NCBI GenBank assembly: GCA_949358305.1
Contig: OX442317.1
Location: 6,142,186 to 6,206,185, forward strand
Length of the DNA: 64,000 bases
From: Strigamia acuminata
Taxonomy: Eukaryota; Arthropoda; Chilopoda; Geophilomorpha; Linotaeniidae
Direction of reading: 5' to 3'
Shown: positions 10,500 to 23,265 of the stretch, one piece after another
How positions within the stretch are numbered: the stretch's first letter is position 1
How the letters are laid out: every line of letters begins with the position of its first letter
Translations under genes and position numbers: made by a program
The notes under the pieces: generated by a model
What the model was told of the DNA's origin: nothing
Database searches by the model: none
What the model saw: only the letters and a program-made list of their open reading frames with translations

Positions 10500-13400
10500 A
10501 TGTCGCAAAATAAGAAGAGAGGCGGCTCTTCGGGACCCGCACCGAAGAGATTCAAGTACCACACACATCCCAATTTATATTTAACATAATTCAGCACTCA
10601 AACGATTTATTAATAGGTCTCAATCCCAGGAAGAACCGTCCGGATTTGAAAAACAATTGGCAAACTTAGAAGGTGCCCAATTCATCGATGACGAAGAAAT
10701 GCTCGAATTGGACTTGGATCCCCAAGAATTGATCGGTGATGGTCCGGAATACATTCCCACGACTGTCAAATGGGCCAGACCATCCGTGCCACCCATGGAA
10801 CCATCAAAAGATTCGTTAATATTTCAACAAATTGAAATCGACCACTATATTGGTGATTTTTAAGTCGCAAATTTTTAGACATTTTCCAATTTACTTATTA
10901 AAAAGTGGTATTTTTATAGGGAAACCCATGCAAGGAATGCCCGGATCACAAATCGGACCCGTTCCTATTATCCGGATGTACGGAATAACGTCGGATTCGA
11001 ATAGTGTTATGTGTCACGTGCACGGTTTTGTGCCGTATTTTTTCGTTCCTGCGCCGCCTAAATTTGCTGACGCCGATTGTAAGAGTTTCAAGGTCCGCAA
11101 TTGCATTATTTCACGATTTTTGCACGAAATTGACGTGGAATTAATATATTTTTTGTTTATTTTATATTAAGGATGCATTAAATCGAGTTATTCTTAAAGA
11201 TTTGCGGTCGAATAAGGAGAACGTTCAAGAAACTGTTTTAGCTGTGGAATTGTTGCAGAGAGAAAGTAGAATTTATTTCGTGCGTTAATTATCGTGATAT
11301 TGAAAACTCCGTATTGTTTTTATTACAGATATTTATGGATTTACTGGTAAAAATAAAATCACGTTTTTAAAACTTACGATGGCACTTCCGAGGTTGATAG
11401 CACCGGCCAAACGACTTCTCGATCGCGGGTTTGTGGTGCCCGGGTTCGGAGATCGGTCGTTTAATTCGTTCGAAAGTAATATCGATTTTGAAATCAGGTG
11501 AATAAATAAAAGGAATTTCTATAAATTGCGAATTCAATTCATTTTTTTTTTCCAATAGGTTTATGGTTGATTCTGGTGTTGTCGGATGTTCGTGGATCGA
11601 ATTGCCAGCAAATAAATACAAAATAAGGAAAAATTCGTTCATGTCTCGATGTCAAATCGAGGTGGACGTTTCATTCGACGATTTTATTGCGCATCTGCCG
11701 GAAGGAGAGTGGGAGAAAGTGGCGCCATTTAGAATTCTCAGTTTTGACATCGAATGCGCTGGACGCAAAGGTAAAGGAAATGAATTTCAAATTAAATCCC
11801 GAGTTTAAATTTAAAACCATTATTTTTTTAGGCATTTTTCCAAAACCGGAGATAGATCCCGTCATTCAAATCGCAAATATGGTGCAACGACAAGGCGATA
11901 AAGATCCGTTCATTCGGAATGTTTTCACCTTGAAATCGTGCGCACCGATCATCGGATCTCAAGTTTTGTCGTACGACAACGAATCGGAGATGTTGAGTGT
12001 ATGATTTAATGGAAAAAATTACAAAATTTGTTTTGATTTTTTAAATTTATTTATCAGAAATGGGCCGATTTCGTTCGCGAGGTTGATCCGGACATCATAA
12101 CTGGCTACAACATCCAAAATTTCGACTTGTATTATTTACTAGGCCGCGCCGATCACTTAAAGAGTAAAAACTTCCCTTACTTGGGACGAGTCAAAGATAT
12201 CCGGACTGTGGTTCGAAGCGTTATGCTGCAGTCGAAACAACTCGGCAAAAGGGAAAATAAACACATAAACATCGAAGGACGCACGCAATTCGATCTGTTT
12301 CTAGTTTTGCTCAGGGATTACAAGCTGCGATCGTACACGCTCAATGCCGTCAGTTACCACTTCTTACAAGAGCAGAAGGAAGACGTGCAACACTCGATTA
12401 TTACAGATTTACAAGTATTATACAAAAAAATATTAAATTTTGTTTTTGTTTTTGTAAATTAAACGTAAATTTCTGTTTCTAGAACGGAACTGAACAAACC
12501 CGACGTCGTTTGGCCGTCTACTGCCTCAAAGACGCTTATTTACCTCTTCGTTTACTGGATAAATTGATGTGTTTCTTTAATTACATGGAAATGGCGCGTG
12601 TGACGGGTGTTCCGTTGTCGTATCTCTTGACGCGGGGACAGCAGATTAAAGTGATGTCGCAACTTCTGAGAAAAGTATTTTATTTTTTATTTTAATTGAT
12701 TTAGAAATTAATTTGTCAATTTTTTTTAAATAGACGAAAGAACATGGATTTATAATTCCCGCTATGGAGGTGGAAACGGGAGATGAATTTACGGGCGCGA
12801 CCGTTATAGAACCGATCGCGGGTTATTACGACGTTCCGATCGCGACGTTGGATTTCGCGTCGTTGTATCCATCTATTATGATTGCGCATAATTTGTGCTA
12901 CACGTCGGTTTTGAAGAGTCCTGCGGAAAGAGAAAAGTAAAATTTTACTCCGTTTTTTCTTTTAAATCCTTTAATTTTAATTTTCTTTTAGGTTGTCCGC
13001 CGACGATTTTATAAAAACTCCGTGCGATAATTATTTTGTTAAGAAACACGTGCGTAAAGGAATATTGCCGGAAATTGTTGAGAATTTATTATCAGCGAGA
13101 AAAAAGTAAAAACAAAAAATTTAATAAATGATAAAAATAAATATTTGGATTTTATTTTAGGGCGAAGGACGATTTGAAGAAAGAAACCGATCCGTTGCGG
13201 AGAAAAGTGTTGGACGGACGTCAGTTGGCTTTAAAAATGAGCGCTAACTCCGTTTATGGATTTACCGGTGCTCAAGTGGGCAAATTGCCGTGTTTGGAGA
13301 TTTCCGGCGTGAGCATTTTATTTATTTAAATTAAATCAAAAATCGCAAAAATTGCAAAAAAAATTTATTTCTATTTCTATTAATTGCAGAGCGTTACTGC

Positions 13401-14946
13401 ATTTGGCCGACAAATGATCGAAAAGACGAAAAATCTAGTCGAAGAAAAATATTCAATAGCGAACGGCTTTAAACACGACGCTAAAGTCATCTACGGTGAC
13501 ACCGATTCCGTCATGGTCAAGTTTGGATTTGATAATTTGGTCGAAACGATGCAACTTGGTCGTGAAGCCGCGCAATACGTAACGACAAGTTTCATATCGC
13601 CGATTAAACTTGATTTTGAAAAGGTGCAAATTTAATTTTCATTAATTTTACATTTTTATTATTATTATTTTCCTTTCCCAGGTATATTTCCCGTATTTGT
13701 TAATCAGTAAAAAACGATACGCGGGCCTCTATTTCACGCGGCCCGAAACCCACGACAAAATGGATTGCAAAGGAATCGAAACCGTCCGTCGTGACAACTG
13801 CCCTTTGGTCGCCAATTTGATGAACACTTGTCTGGAGAAACTTCTAATCGAGAGGTGCAATATTTAAATTCAATAATTTTAAATTCTTAACATATCAATT
13901 CGTAGGGATCGGGAAGGAGCGATCGAATACGCCAAACAGGTAATTTCCGATCTGCTTTGTAACCGCATCGACATCTCGCAATTGGTCATAACCAAAGAAC
14001 TAACGAAAACCGACGACGAATATAAAGGAAAACAAGCACACGTGGAATTAGCGCACAGGTTTTCTATTTAATTTCTATTTAATTTCATTTTATAATTAAT
14101 TTTTCTAAATTTTAGAATGAAAAAACGAGACGCAGGAAGTGCACCGAACCTCGGCGATCGGGTTCCGTTTGTAATTACAGCGGCTGCCAAGGGTACAGCG
14201 GCATATTTGAAATCGGAGGTTTAAAAAACGCCATTAAATTTACATTTCTTAATAAATTTATACAAAATAAACTCATTTTAGGATCCAATTTACGTTCTCG
14301 AGAACAACATCCCCATCGACACCGGTTATTATCTAGAAAATCAGTTATCTAAACCACTGCTTAGGATTTTCCAACCGATACTCGGGAGCAAAGCTGAATC
14401 GATTCTACTAAGTAAGATTTAATTATTTTTTTTTAATTCAATTTTAATTTAATTTCGTGATGTTTAATTAGGAGGCGACCACACGCGAACAAAAACTGTC
14501 GTTACATCACGTGTTGGTGCAATGGCTGCTTTTACCAAGAAAAGGGAATCGTGCATCGGATGCAAAGTTCCTTTAAATAGCGGAAGTAAGCTAAAGATTA
14601 ATATAATATTATGTAAAAAAAAGGGTGAAAATCATGTCGAATTCTCGATAGGAATCTGCGATTATTGCAAGCCGAAAGAATCGGAAATTTACCAGCGAGA
14701 GATCGATAATTTAGACGCGTTGGAACACAAATTCACTCGATTATGGACTCAATGTCAAAACTGCCAAGGATCCTTACTCGAAGACGTCTTATGCACGAGG
14801 TATATGCAAATTTTAGACAAAATAATCAATTTACTTAGTAAAAAACGTCGTTTTTCAGCCGCGATTGCCCCATATTTTACATGCGCAAGAAAGTACAGAA
14901 GGATTTAGTCGATCAAGACAAATTAATCGACAGTTTAAGTTTCTAA
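10500..14946 (+). CDS. POLD1: DNA polymerase delta catalytic subunit
   Basis: Twenty exons total 1,087 residues, close to the human length of about 1,107: 10500-10555, 10617-10852, 10920-11092, 11172-11265, 11329-11497, 11559-11770, 11832-11998, 12058-12414, 12483-12674, 12734-12936, 12992-13105, 13161-13308, 13390-13623, 13682-13854, 13906-14058, 14116-14218, 14282-14411, 14472-14585, 14652-14799 and 14859-14946. The 3'-5' exonuclease has [10 protein letters not shown] (Exo I), YNIQNFDL (Exo II) and YCLKDAYLP (Exo III). The B-family polymerase has [10 protein letters not shown] (A), [12 protein letters not shown] (B) and YGDTDSV (C), plus KKRYAG. The C-terminus has the CysA motif (CIGC...CDYC) and the CysB motif (CQNCQGS...CTSRDC), which holds the 4Fe-4S cluster. 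It performs lagging-strand replication and repair synthesis in the nucleus with PCNA. The ATG at 10500 opens a basic, NLS-like N-terminus (NKKRGG). All catalytic residues are intact. Confidence 0.96.
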
Positions 14947-14970
14947 GATATTTTTACACACAAAAGTTTA

Positions 14971-14976
14971 AATAAA
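14971..14976 (+). terminator. Poly(A) signal of POLD1
   Basis: AATAAA lies 24 bp after the POLD1 stop codon. The convergent SPTY2D1 stop codon is only about 65 bp further on, so the two 3' UTRs are very short or overlap. Confidence 0.6.
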
Positions 14977-15040
14977 TGAAATAATTCCATGTTTAATAAT
15001 GAACGTACATATTGATATTAACTTAATACAAAAGCAGTCG

Positions 15041-17092
15041 TCACAGTTTGAGTTTGCGTTTCTTCTGGCTTTTATATTGTCTCTCCAAGTCTTCTTGCTC
15101 CCGTTTGATGTCCTCCAAGTCCTCCAGCAAGCCGACCCGGGCACTAAACAAAAACAAACATTACAAAAGAACCTTTAACTCGCTTTCAAACAATCTACCT
15201 GTACGATTCCTCTTGCATCTGTCGAGAGAAACTGCTCTCGATGCAATCATCGTCGTCGAGCATGGAATATCTGAAAAATAATCGAAAAAAATTATCAAAA
15301 TCAAAATAAATATAAAAAAAATAAATAAATATCATACTTCCGTTTATCATAACCAAATATTTCACGTATGTGCTTCGAATAATCCTCATCGCCATTTTCG
15401 CCCGGTCCATCATCGATAAAATCCCCCATTTCACAATCGTCGTCTTCGTCGTCATCAAAACGACGCTTTGGCCGCGAAACTAAACGAAAAAAAAATTTAA
15501 AAATGAGTAAAAAAAGAATTAATCGATCAAATTTAAATTACATTCGGGTCTGTACATGGGGGGCCCACGTCTCGCATTTGGGGGCCCCATCTCCCGCCGT
15601 CTGTTGATTGAATCGTTCGCAAACTTAGACTGACGACCAACGGCAGTGATTTTGGCCCTTTGAGTATCATTGGCGAGTCTCGGTTTGTTGTTAATCGGCA
15701 TCAGATCTCTCGGTGGAAATTCCTTTCGTTCGAGCGCTCTCACGGGCGCTGGCCTCGGTTTAGGCGGCGGCGGTAACATTTGCTTCGCATTTGTACTCTT
15801 AGTTTGTGCCGGTGCAGCTCTGTCTCTACTCGAGGGGGTCGTGGAAGGCACTTTTGATGTCGACGACGGATTTTTATTCATTTTCAACGGCTCCGCTCGC
15901 GATTTAGTCGCCGGCATCTGTTTTTTCCCGTTCGCCTTAACGTTTTGTGCCGGTTTTTCGGTTTCGCCAGGTATGATGACGGAAATTCCCAATTTCCTCG
16001 CCTGTTCTTCGAGATATCTCCTCTTCTCCGCTTGCGTCATTAGCCTGGCGTCCTCCTCGATCCTCTTTTCGGGGATCTTGATCGGTTCGTGTTGTTTTGT
16101 TTTCGCGAGATTGATCAACGAGTTAAAATCCATCGTGGACGCGAGTTTTTTCGTCGGGAAATTGATTTTTCCTTGTTTCTTTTCGAACCGGTGCTTGTCC
16201 TGTTGCGGGGTCGCCGCGCTTTTGTTGTTGTTAGTCGTCGAGGGTGGTTGAGGATTTCTCCCGTTTCTGTCTCTCTGTGGCACGTGCGTTCTGGATCTGT
16301 CGTTTTCCTGACTTTTTGTTGGTAGCGGCTTCGACGCGATTTCTCTTCTGTTCTGTCTGTTGTTCACGTAATTCGTGATGGCTTTTACGTGATTTGGTCG
16401 TAAGTTTTCCTGAGTTTTCACCTTCGTCTCGACCGAACTTGCCGGCTCACTAAAATAGAATTTATTTCAAAATAATATTGTTTTAATAATTTCTTTTTTT
16501 TTTAATTTTTTTACCTTCCGTCGCCTCCGAAGTTGTTGTCCTTTGTTCTCTTTGCCATTGCACTCGCTTTGCGGTTGTTTTTCGCGGCTGCACGAAGTGA
16601 CAAAAGTTCATCACGTTTTTGCGCCTCGTGCGCATCTATTAAAAAAATATATAAATTATTTATTTCATTTTGTTTTTTATTATATTTTTTTTGTTTTTTA
16701 CCGTTTTTTCGTTTTTCTAAGTCTCTTCGTTCCAGAAACTTTTTCACCGCGTCGTTTGTGACGATATTTTGTTTCATTTTCGCCTTCATGGCAAGTTTTC
16801 GCATTTTCTCCTGAAATTAGACCGGAAGTTATAAACGTTTGAATCCAACAATTTTTATTTTACATTAAAATTTTTATATTTTTATATATATTTATATTTG
16901 TTTTGTGCGTATTAATCCATCATCCAACGCGTAACTTTGCCCTATTTACGAAATATTGGCCAGAAAAACATAACACATCAACACTGCCAAATTCCGTGTC
17001 CTCTCGATATTTATTCCGATTATTATTATTACCTGTTCCAAAGCCCTGTTTTTGTTGTCGTTCGCCAGATTAAGGATTTTAGAAAAATCCAT
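15041..17092 (-). CDS. SPTY2D1: SPT2 chromatin protein domain-containing protein
   Basis: Seven exons in transcript order total 504 residues: 17092-17033, 16810-16702, 16635-16515, 16449-15542, 15479-15338, 15270-15199 and 15143-15041. The start MDFSKILNLAND is the conserved SPT2 N-terminus. The central exon is a long Arg/Lys/Pro-rich disordered region. The C-terminus carries the SPT2 histone-binding domain: an acidic run (DDDEDDD), MGDFIDDG, SKHIREIFGYDKRK, then a Gln/Glu/Arg helix ending KKRKLKL. SPT2 is a histone H3-H4 chaperone acting in transcription-coupled chromatin and rDNA transcription. The human protein is longer (about 685 residues), the difference being in the disordered middle. 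It is convergent with POLD1, with 94 bp between stop codons. Confidence 0.92.
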
Positions 17093-17311
17093 TTTAAAGT
17101 TTAAGCTAATCGATCAAGTAATTTGTAACAAACTGTGAACGAAACAGCTGCAAATCAAGGAGTTGGTAACAAACGTTGCCATCCGGTTTCCATCAACGAC
17201 TTTTTGCCATCTGGCGGTAAACTCCCTAAGTTTAATCATCTATCGACGTCAGTATGACGTCTGTTCAACCATAATAGTATTATCATAATTATGGTATTAT
17301 CATGTATTATG

Positions 17312-17540
17312 GTTGCAGTAATCGTTGGTCGGTATTTTTCGAAATGAATCTTGGGCCATGCAATGATTTAGAGGTGGGAAATTCAGTTTGATGTTCAATA
17401 TACATGTTGGTAAGATATTTTTCAAATTTAATAATATTTTAGGGTATTTTTAATTTTTTAATGAAAGTGATGTGAAAACTGGCTGAATTCAATCACAGCA
17501 GTTAGGCCTAAAGTGCAAATTCCGTCTCAAATTAAATATT
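17312..17540. repeat. Dispersed ~230-bp duplicate, copy 1
   Basis: It starts GTTGCAGTAATCGTTGGTCG and runs to TTCCGTCTCAAATTAAATAT. It is nearly identical to 20978-21212 about 3.7 kb away, in the same orientation. A diverged fragment of the same family (CAGTTAGGGTTAAAGTGCAA and the following AT-rich end) lies at about 20620-20720. The interior includes a GTAAGATATTTTTC donor-like site. Class unknown. Confidence 0.75.
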
Positions 17541-17631
17541 ACGCCAGTGATGAACAAATATGAATTTATTTTATTTTATTTTAAAATAAAATGAGAGTTT
17601 TTGCATTACTTGTATTTCTAGATTTATTAAC

Positions 17632-17773
17632 AGTAGCTGCATTTAAAAATAAAAATAAGAATTTTAGTTTAAGTGTATTTTAAGTTCTAACATTGGTTTA
17701 TACAGGAAATTATGTCATTTTCGTTTTTAAATTGAAGTAAAACAAAATATTTTAGTTTTAAATGCAGCTACTG
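17632..17773. mobile_element. MITE family copy 2 (AGCTGCATT ends)
   Basis: The left end is AGTAGCTGCATTTAAAAATA and the right end TTTTAAATGCAGCTACT. The interior matches the 3808-3945 element in reverse orientation (AAACAAAATATTTTAGTTTT against AACTAAAATATTTTGTGTTT). There is no coding capacity. Confidence 0.7.
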
Positions 17774-20276
17774 AGTTTCAAAATATTTTCGTTTGATGAC
17801 ACGCAGACGGTACAGCGCCAAATTCAAAAGGACATCGAAAAGTTGATCTAACGACTGGGAATTATTTCAGAACTAAATCAATTATTTTGTCAAAACGAGT
17901 GTTTTTGAAGCATTGAGAGCCATTACAAAAATAGCGGTGTTTTTGAAGCTGCTGTTTTCACTCTCCAGCACAGTCCATGTTTATTTTAACCCTTTTTTGA
18001 TAAAAAATTTCTGGTCGGTATCTTGATGCCCGATTCAAACTGTGCATCGCATTCTGCACACAAAAGAAATAAAGCAACAAAATTTTGGCACCATGTTGCG
18101 TATTGCTTTTGTTAATGAGTTTATTCGTGCACATTATTTTGGCATTATTAGGCCTAATAATAGGCTTAAAAATGCTGAATAACGACTGAAATTAGAAAAT
18201 AATTTCCACTGAATGAATCTAGAATTAATTTGTAATTTTTATTTCAAGGAATTTATTATAGAACAGTTAAAATGTTTGTTTCAGATTAGATTTTTGAAAA
18301 TTTTATTTTAGGCCCATTTTAGTCGGTCAAAATTGCTCCCGCCACTGCTAAATTCTTGATGGCGGACGATACACTACGGAGACGGGCGCATAACATTAGG
18401 CACCGTCCTCTAATCAGCTACATTCGGGTTTGAACTGGGTTGTTTTCTTCAGTTCGCGCGGAGCTTTCGGGATGAAATGACCTCGCGAAAATGCTCCGGA
18501 AATTTTAAACCAAAGGTTTTTATTTAATTTTTCTCTGAAAAGGTGAAAATACTTTAATTATCATGGTAAACCAACGAATTTTATAAGGGAAAAGGTCTAA
18601 AACCACAATTTTAGCGAAATTTTTCGTTTTAATCCGATTTATTAAAAAAATTTCAAAATTGTTCAGACTTTTTTGAATTTTTTTGAATTTCTTTTTAAAT
18701 TTTTCGAAATCATCGTAAACAGTATAATTTACGATGATTTCAACTAGGGAAAGAAAAAACCAAATCCCACAATTTTCATCCTTTTCCTTTTAAGAAGATA
18801 AAATGAAAAAATTCAAAAATTTTAACAACCTAAGTTATCGTGCTACGGGGTTCACATTTGGAATCACGGACTCCTAGATCGTCTCTTAATGCCTTTACGG
18901 TTTCTTTTTCTTTTAATTTTAGAATTAAATTAGTCTTTTTATTTATTTATTTATTTATTTATTCTTTTTTTCAGTTCATTGAAGATGTCGGCGAATAAAT
19001 AGACGGAACGGTTATTTCCAAATGTATTATGACAATCAAAGGTATTTACTAATACAAACCTATTTTAAAAAGAATAATCAGTTTACAAAAGCATGATGTT
19101 GAGCTAAAGTTTTGACATAGTCGTACGGACCAGTAGCGTTAGCAATAAGAAGTAATGGGCTCGTGTGCAAGTTGCTAACTTCTAACATAGAGTAAGGATA
19201 ATATTATCCTTATTTTATGCTTGTAAGTTGGGCCCTTTAGCATATCCGTCACTAGAATTTTCGGTAATTGACGAGAGATATAGTCAATATCTGCTATTTT
19301 CATCCTCCATGGGCACACGCTGCATACCCGATTGCTAGCTCATTGATTCAACACTCGGTCATCTGGCAGTTGATTTTTATTTTACGATCAGTTATACGTT
19401 TTCAGTTGTATTAAAGCATGCAAAATGTGATTAATTTAATGCAAAACAAGAATTTAGTTTTATTGCAATATACTGTACTACACTAGTACATAATGACCAC
19501 CAGGTGATGCCATTTTACGAGTTGTGTATTCTTATTAAAAATATTTAAAACCACAAAATAAAGGTAAGATAGCCATAAAGTAAAGCATGATCGGATACAA
19601 TAGGGTTAAATAAGAAGGTTTTTGTGAGAATTCTCATGAGATATTTTGTTTAATTCGTAAAATATGGAGTTCATATTCCCATATAAAAACGCCGTACGTA
19701 CGTATTTTAATACTAGCAACGGTTTAACGCTTGTGAAAAACCTTCACCGTCAGATTTTAGAATTTCTTACAGTTTGCTTTAAGTTATGATATAAACTAGG
19801 AAATAATAACGAAGTTAAAATATACTATTTGTCGGAATAATAATTTATTTTAATTTAATTTATTAAAAAAAAAAAAACTATTTTTGTTGTGAATTTTATT
19901 TTATACAGAATATGGGAATTAGGAACCGACTTACCAAAATGTTTGTGATTGCAAGACGAAGAGGCTGAAATGTAGAAGAGGAAGCCCGATGACAGCAATG
20001 ACGTTTTACTACAGCGGCGAACAGGTCCTGTGCAATTTTTACGGAAATGTACAATAATAATTTGCCAGCTGAATTTGCTCATCCGTTCTGGCGTTTTTAC
20101 GGCTGAATAATTTAACGAATTCTGCTGCTATTCTTATTTTATTTCCATGCAAGCAGACCACATTGAAAACGAATCTCGCAGCAATTTAATTCGGAATAAT
20201 TCTCAGTCATCCCCCTCATCCAGCTACGTAATGAAGTGTTCAAAATACATATTGGTAAGTAAATTTTTCAAAAGGC

Positions 20277-20585
20277 AGTGGCTACGTTCATGTCCGACAT
20301 GAACGTATTATTTTCATGACGCGCTGTGATTGGCTGAGATCTATTCATGTCGGTTCGTTTCCTCAACGTAATTTTTCTCAAATTCAATGTTTTCGAGGTT
20401 TTAGCTTCTTTTTTTTTTACAAGGGGGGGCGTAGCCTCCCCTTGACCCCCCCAGACCTAACCTTATCCGTTTTTAGCAAAGTTGACAAAATGAGGATTTT
20501 CATCAATGTATTTCAATGCATCTCTCAACCAATCACAGCGCGTCATGAAAATAATACGTTCACGTCGGACATGAACGTAGCCACT
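20277..20585. mobile_element. Long-TIR (about 60 bp) non-autonomous element
   Basis: The left arm 20277-20338 (from AGTGGCTACGTTCATGTCCG) and the right arm 20523-20585 (to CATGAACGTAGCCACT) are near-perfect inverted repeats. Each arm contains a smaller inverted pair, GTTCATGTCCGACATGAAC. The 185-bp centre includes T- and G/C-rich tracts and has no conserved ORF. No clear target duplication was resolved. Confidence 0.75.
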
Positions 20586-20977
20586 TCGTTTTCGAAAATA
20601 ACAAAATTTTAGGGTATAATTTCATGAATTTGCAGTATTTTAAATTTTTAACAATCGAGGCAGTTAGGGTTAAAGTGCAAATAAATTTGGCAGAAATTCC
20701 GTCTCAAATTAAATATTAAAATAAAATATTACAATTTAAAAAGACATTTATTTTACCTTTCTGGCTTAATGTTATATTGAACAAATGGTAGTTGGGGTTT
20801 ATCATTCCATAAATATCAAACTAAACATCAAGCTAAATATCAAGATAAATATCAATTTAAACATCTTCATCGCACATGCGCAGTAAATGGCTCGGTTCTA
20901 AGCCAATCACAGCTACGATAACTCAGAATCAGATTGCATTGTGGGAACTGGGAAGAAGAGGAGGGTGATGTCTGACA

Positions 20978-21212
20978 GTTGCAGTAATCGTTGGTCAGTA
21001 TTTTTCGAAATGAATCTTGGGCCATGCAATGATTTAGAGGTGGGAAATTCAGTTTGATGTTCAATATACATGTTGGTAAGATATTTTTCAAATTTAATAA
21101 TATTTTCGGGTATTTTTAATTTTTTAATGAAAGTGATGTGAAAACTGGCTGAATTCAATCACAGCAGTTAGGCCTAAAGTGCAAATGCATTTGCCAAAAT
21201 TCCGTCTCAAAT
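20978..21212. repeat. Dispersed ~230-bp duplicate, copy 2
   Basis: This is the second copy of the 17312-17540 sequence, same strand, with only scattered differences (for example GGTCAGTATT for GGTCGGTATT and TTTTCGGGTA for TTTTAGGGTA). The homology breaks off after CCGTCTCAAATTT. Confidence 0.75.
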
Positions 21213-23102
21213 TTTTGTGTTTTTTGGGTTATTTTGTTGTCTTTTTCTGGACCTTGATAAAATTTTTCAATTTTGCCGACTTCTGGCCTAATGAATCAGT
21301 TTGATTTTACAGTAAAAGTATTAAAATATATACACATAAATTAAAATTTTAAAAAACACGTTATTGTGTTAAGATTTTAGGAGTTTGGTTCGTATATATC
21401 CAGTACAGCAAGATTATGTATACATTGTGCTCATATTTTAATATGAGCATAACCTATTTTTAAAAAGTGTCTTTTATTTATTGCTCGTTTTTTATGCAAT
21501 AAACATTGCTACTGCATAAGTTGACGCGCTTTTAAACAGTTCTAGGTTCAGTAATCTTTAATGTTTTAGAAGGGTTTTGAAAATGTGTGGTTTTCTAGAT
21601 AATAAAAAGGTTTAAAAATTTTTCTCATTTTTGTGCAGCCTGTAGCTGGAAAACCACGTATTTGCTAAACCCTGCTAAAATATTCAAGATATTTACTGCA
21701 CCTAGAGCTATTTACAAGTGTGTCAATTTATGCCAGCATAAATGTTTCCTGCACAAAAAATTGGACAAAACAAAATACTTTTTTTTCAAAAATCTCAAAA
21801 CAGTAACGCATTGTAACAGTTTTTAAATTTTAGCAATATCTCTTAATTTTTTTTTTACTGTAAAATCAAACTGATTCATTAAGTAGTGGACTGATTCAAC
21901 TCACCGAGTTTTTGTTTTACAATGCTTTTATTAATTTTGACATTCACAATCATCACAAGTAATTTCACTATTGCAAGTCTGGGAATAAACATCAATTCAC
22001 TTATTATAAATAAAAATTTTGATTGAACAAATTTATTATAGTAAAACTACTTGCAACGAATTAATGTAATGATTTGAGATGCTCTTTGTTTTGTGGTGAA
22101 TCCTGCACAGTCATACTTGATTCGAAAAAGTGCAGAATTGTTTAATATTAAATTGTAATAGTTGATTGGAGTGTGAAAACTTTTTCAGTGCTAGTCACTA
22201 TTTTTGTCAAATATTTTTATCAATAATAAAGTTTTTGTTGATTAGTTTCATTATTTTCTTTTTGCAGACAGCATGTTAATGAAATGAAGCTACATCATGG
22301 ATCATTGGAGCTACATCGTGGATCAATGAAGCTATAAACCTTGGTTCCGAAAGAAGATAGACACGACGACATGGACAACAGCAGCAAAATTGGTAGCTAA
22401 TTTTAGAACTGGACAAATGTCCAAAATTATAATTTTGTGCTAAATTATTTAATTTAATTTAATTTTTTTAAAAAAAGGAATGCACTTTTAAAAAGTGAAT
22501 AATTAGCAGACGACGCTCGACAATAAGCCTCGATCGCAATTAGTTATTTGGAAAAGGCGAAGCCAGTTCCGGGGAACAGATAATAAAGTAAAGTAGCGAT
22601 TAATTAAAAGGTTTTCTATACCGTGGCTAAGAAATTGTTTAGTTTGGAAGAATGACTATAAATATTGTAGTTCCAGATAAAAGTCGATAAGATGAAGAGT
22701 TTGTAGGACAAACGAAAACCATGCGACCACAAATCCTGATTGCAAATGGTCAAATGGCTGAATTCGAACAAATGGCGGGTTGGGGTTGGATGAGTCTGTT
22801 GATCGTCACACTTGTAAGTAAATCTTAGAAAATGAAGGTAAATTCGGTTTTAAAATTAAACATGAATTAAGATGTGCTTACTGAATACTAAAATTTGAAA
22901 AGAAATTTATTATGTTATATATCATTAAGAATTTTTTTTTTAAAAATTGGGCACTTAATGGGATTCAGAGGTATAAATTAATTTCATTTTTTTTCTCTTT
23001 CCAGTGAAATTCCAGTCGTTTGCATACCGATTTGTGTCTGGAACCCGGTAAAGAAGAGCGCGCGAATGAAAATCTTAAAAAAGCTTATTTTAAAAACATA
23101 GA

Positions 23103-23262
23103 AAACTTTAAAAACACCTAACATATTTTTTAAACACACCAAACACTTTAAAAACACCTAACATATTTTTTAAACACACCAAACACTTTAAAAACACCTA
23201 ACATATTTTTTAAACACGCCAAAAACTTTAAAAACACCTAACATATTTTTGAAACACACCGA
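23103..23262. repeat. 40-bp tandem repeat, four copies
   Basis: ACATATTTTTTAAACACACC recurs at 23121, 23161, 23201 and 23241, an exact 40-bp period. The copies are near identical (CACGCC for CACACC in the third, GAAACAC for TAAACAC in the fourth). The array leads directly into the TTCGAA minisatellite. Confidence 0.9.
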
Positions 23263-23265
23263 AAA

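Larger units (their letters stand above)
17093..22260. other. Gene-poor intergenic block with dispersed repeats
   Basis: No ORF here resembles a known protein. The block contains the dispersed duplicate pair (17312 and 20978), a MITE (17632-17773), a long-armed palindromic element (20277-20585), a short cruciform-prone palindrome at about 17262-17310 (arms near ACCATAATA), and TTTA simple repeats near 18940-18965. A relatively GC-rich stretch at 18350-18490 could be a promoter or first exon, but nothing downstream supports it. Confidence 0.55.

Noticed and set aside
15670-16251. 193-codon + strand ORF
   Set aside because: It is antisense to the SPTY2D1 long exon, whose - strand frame carries the recognisable protein. 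It is a shadow.
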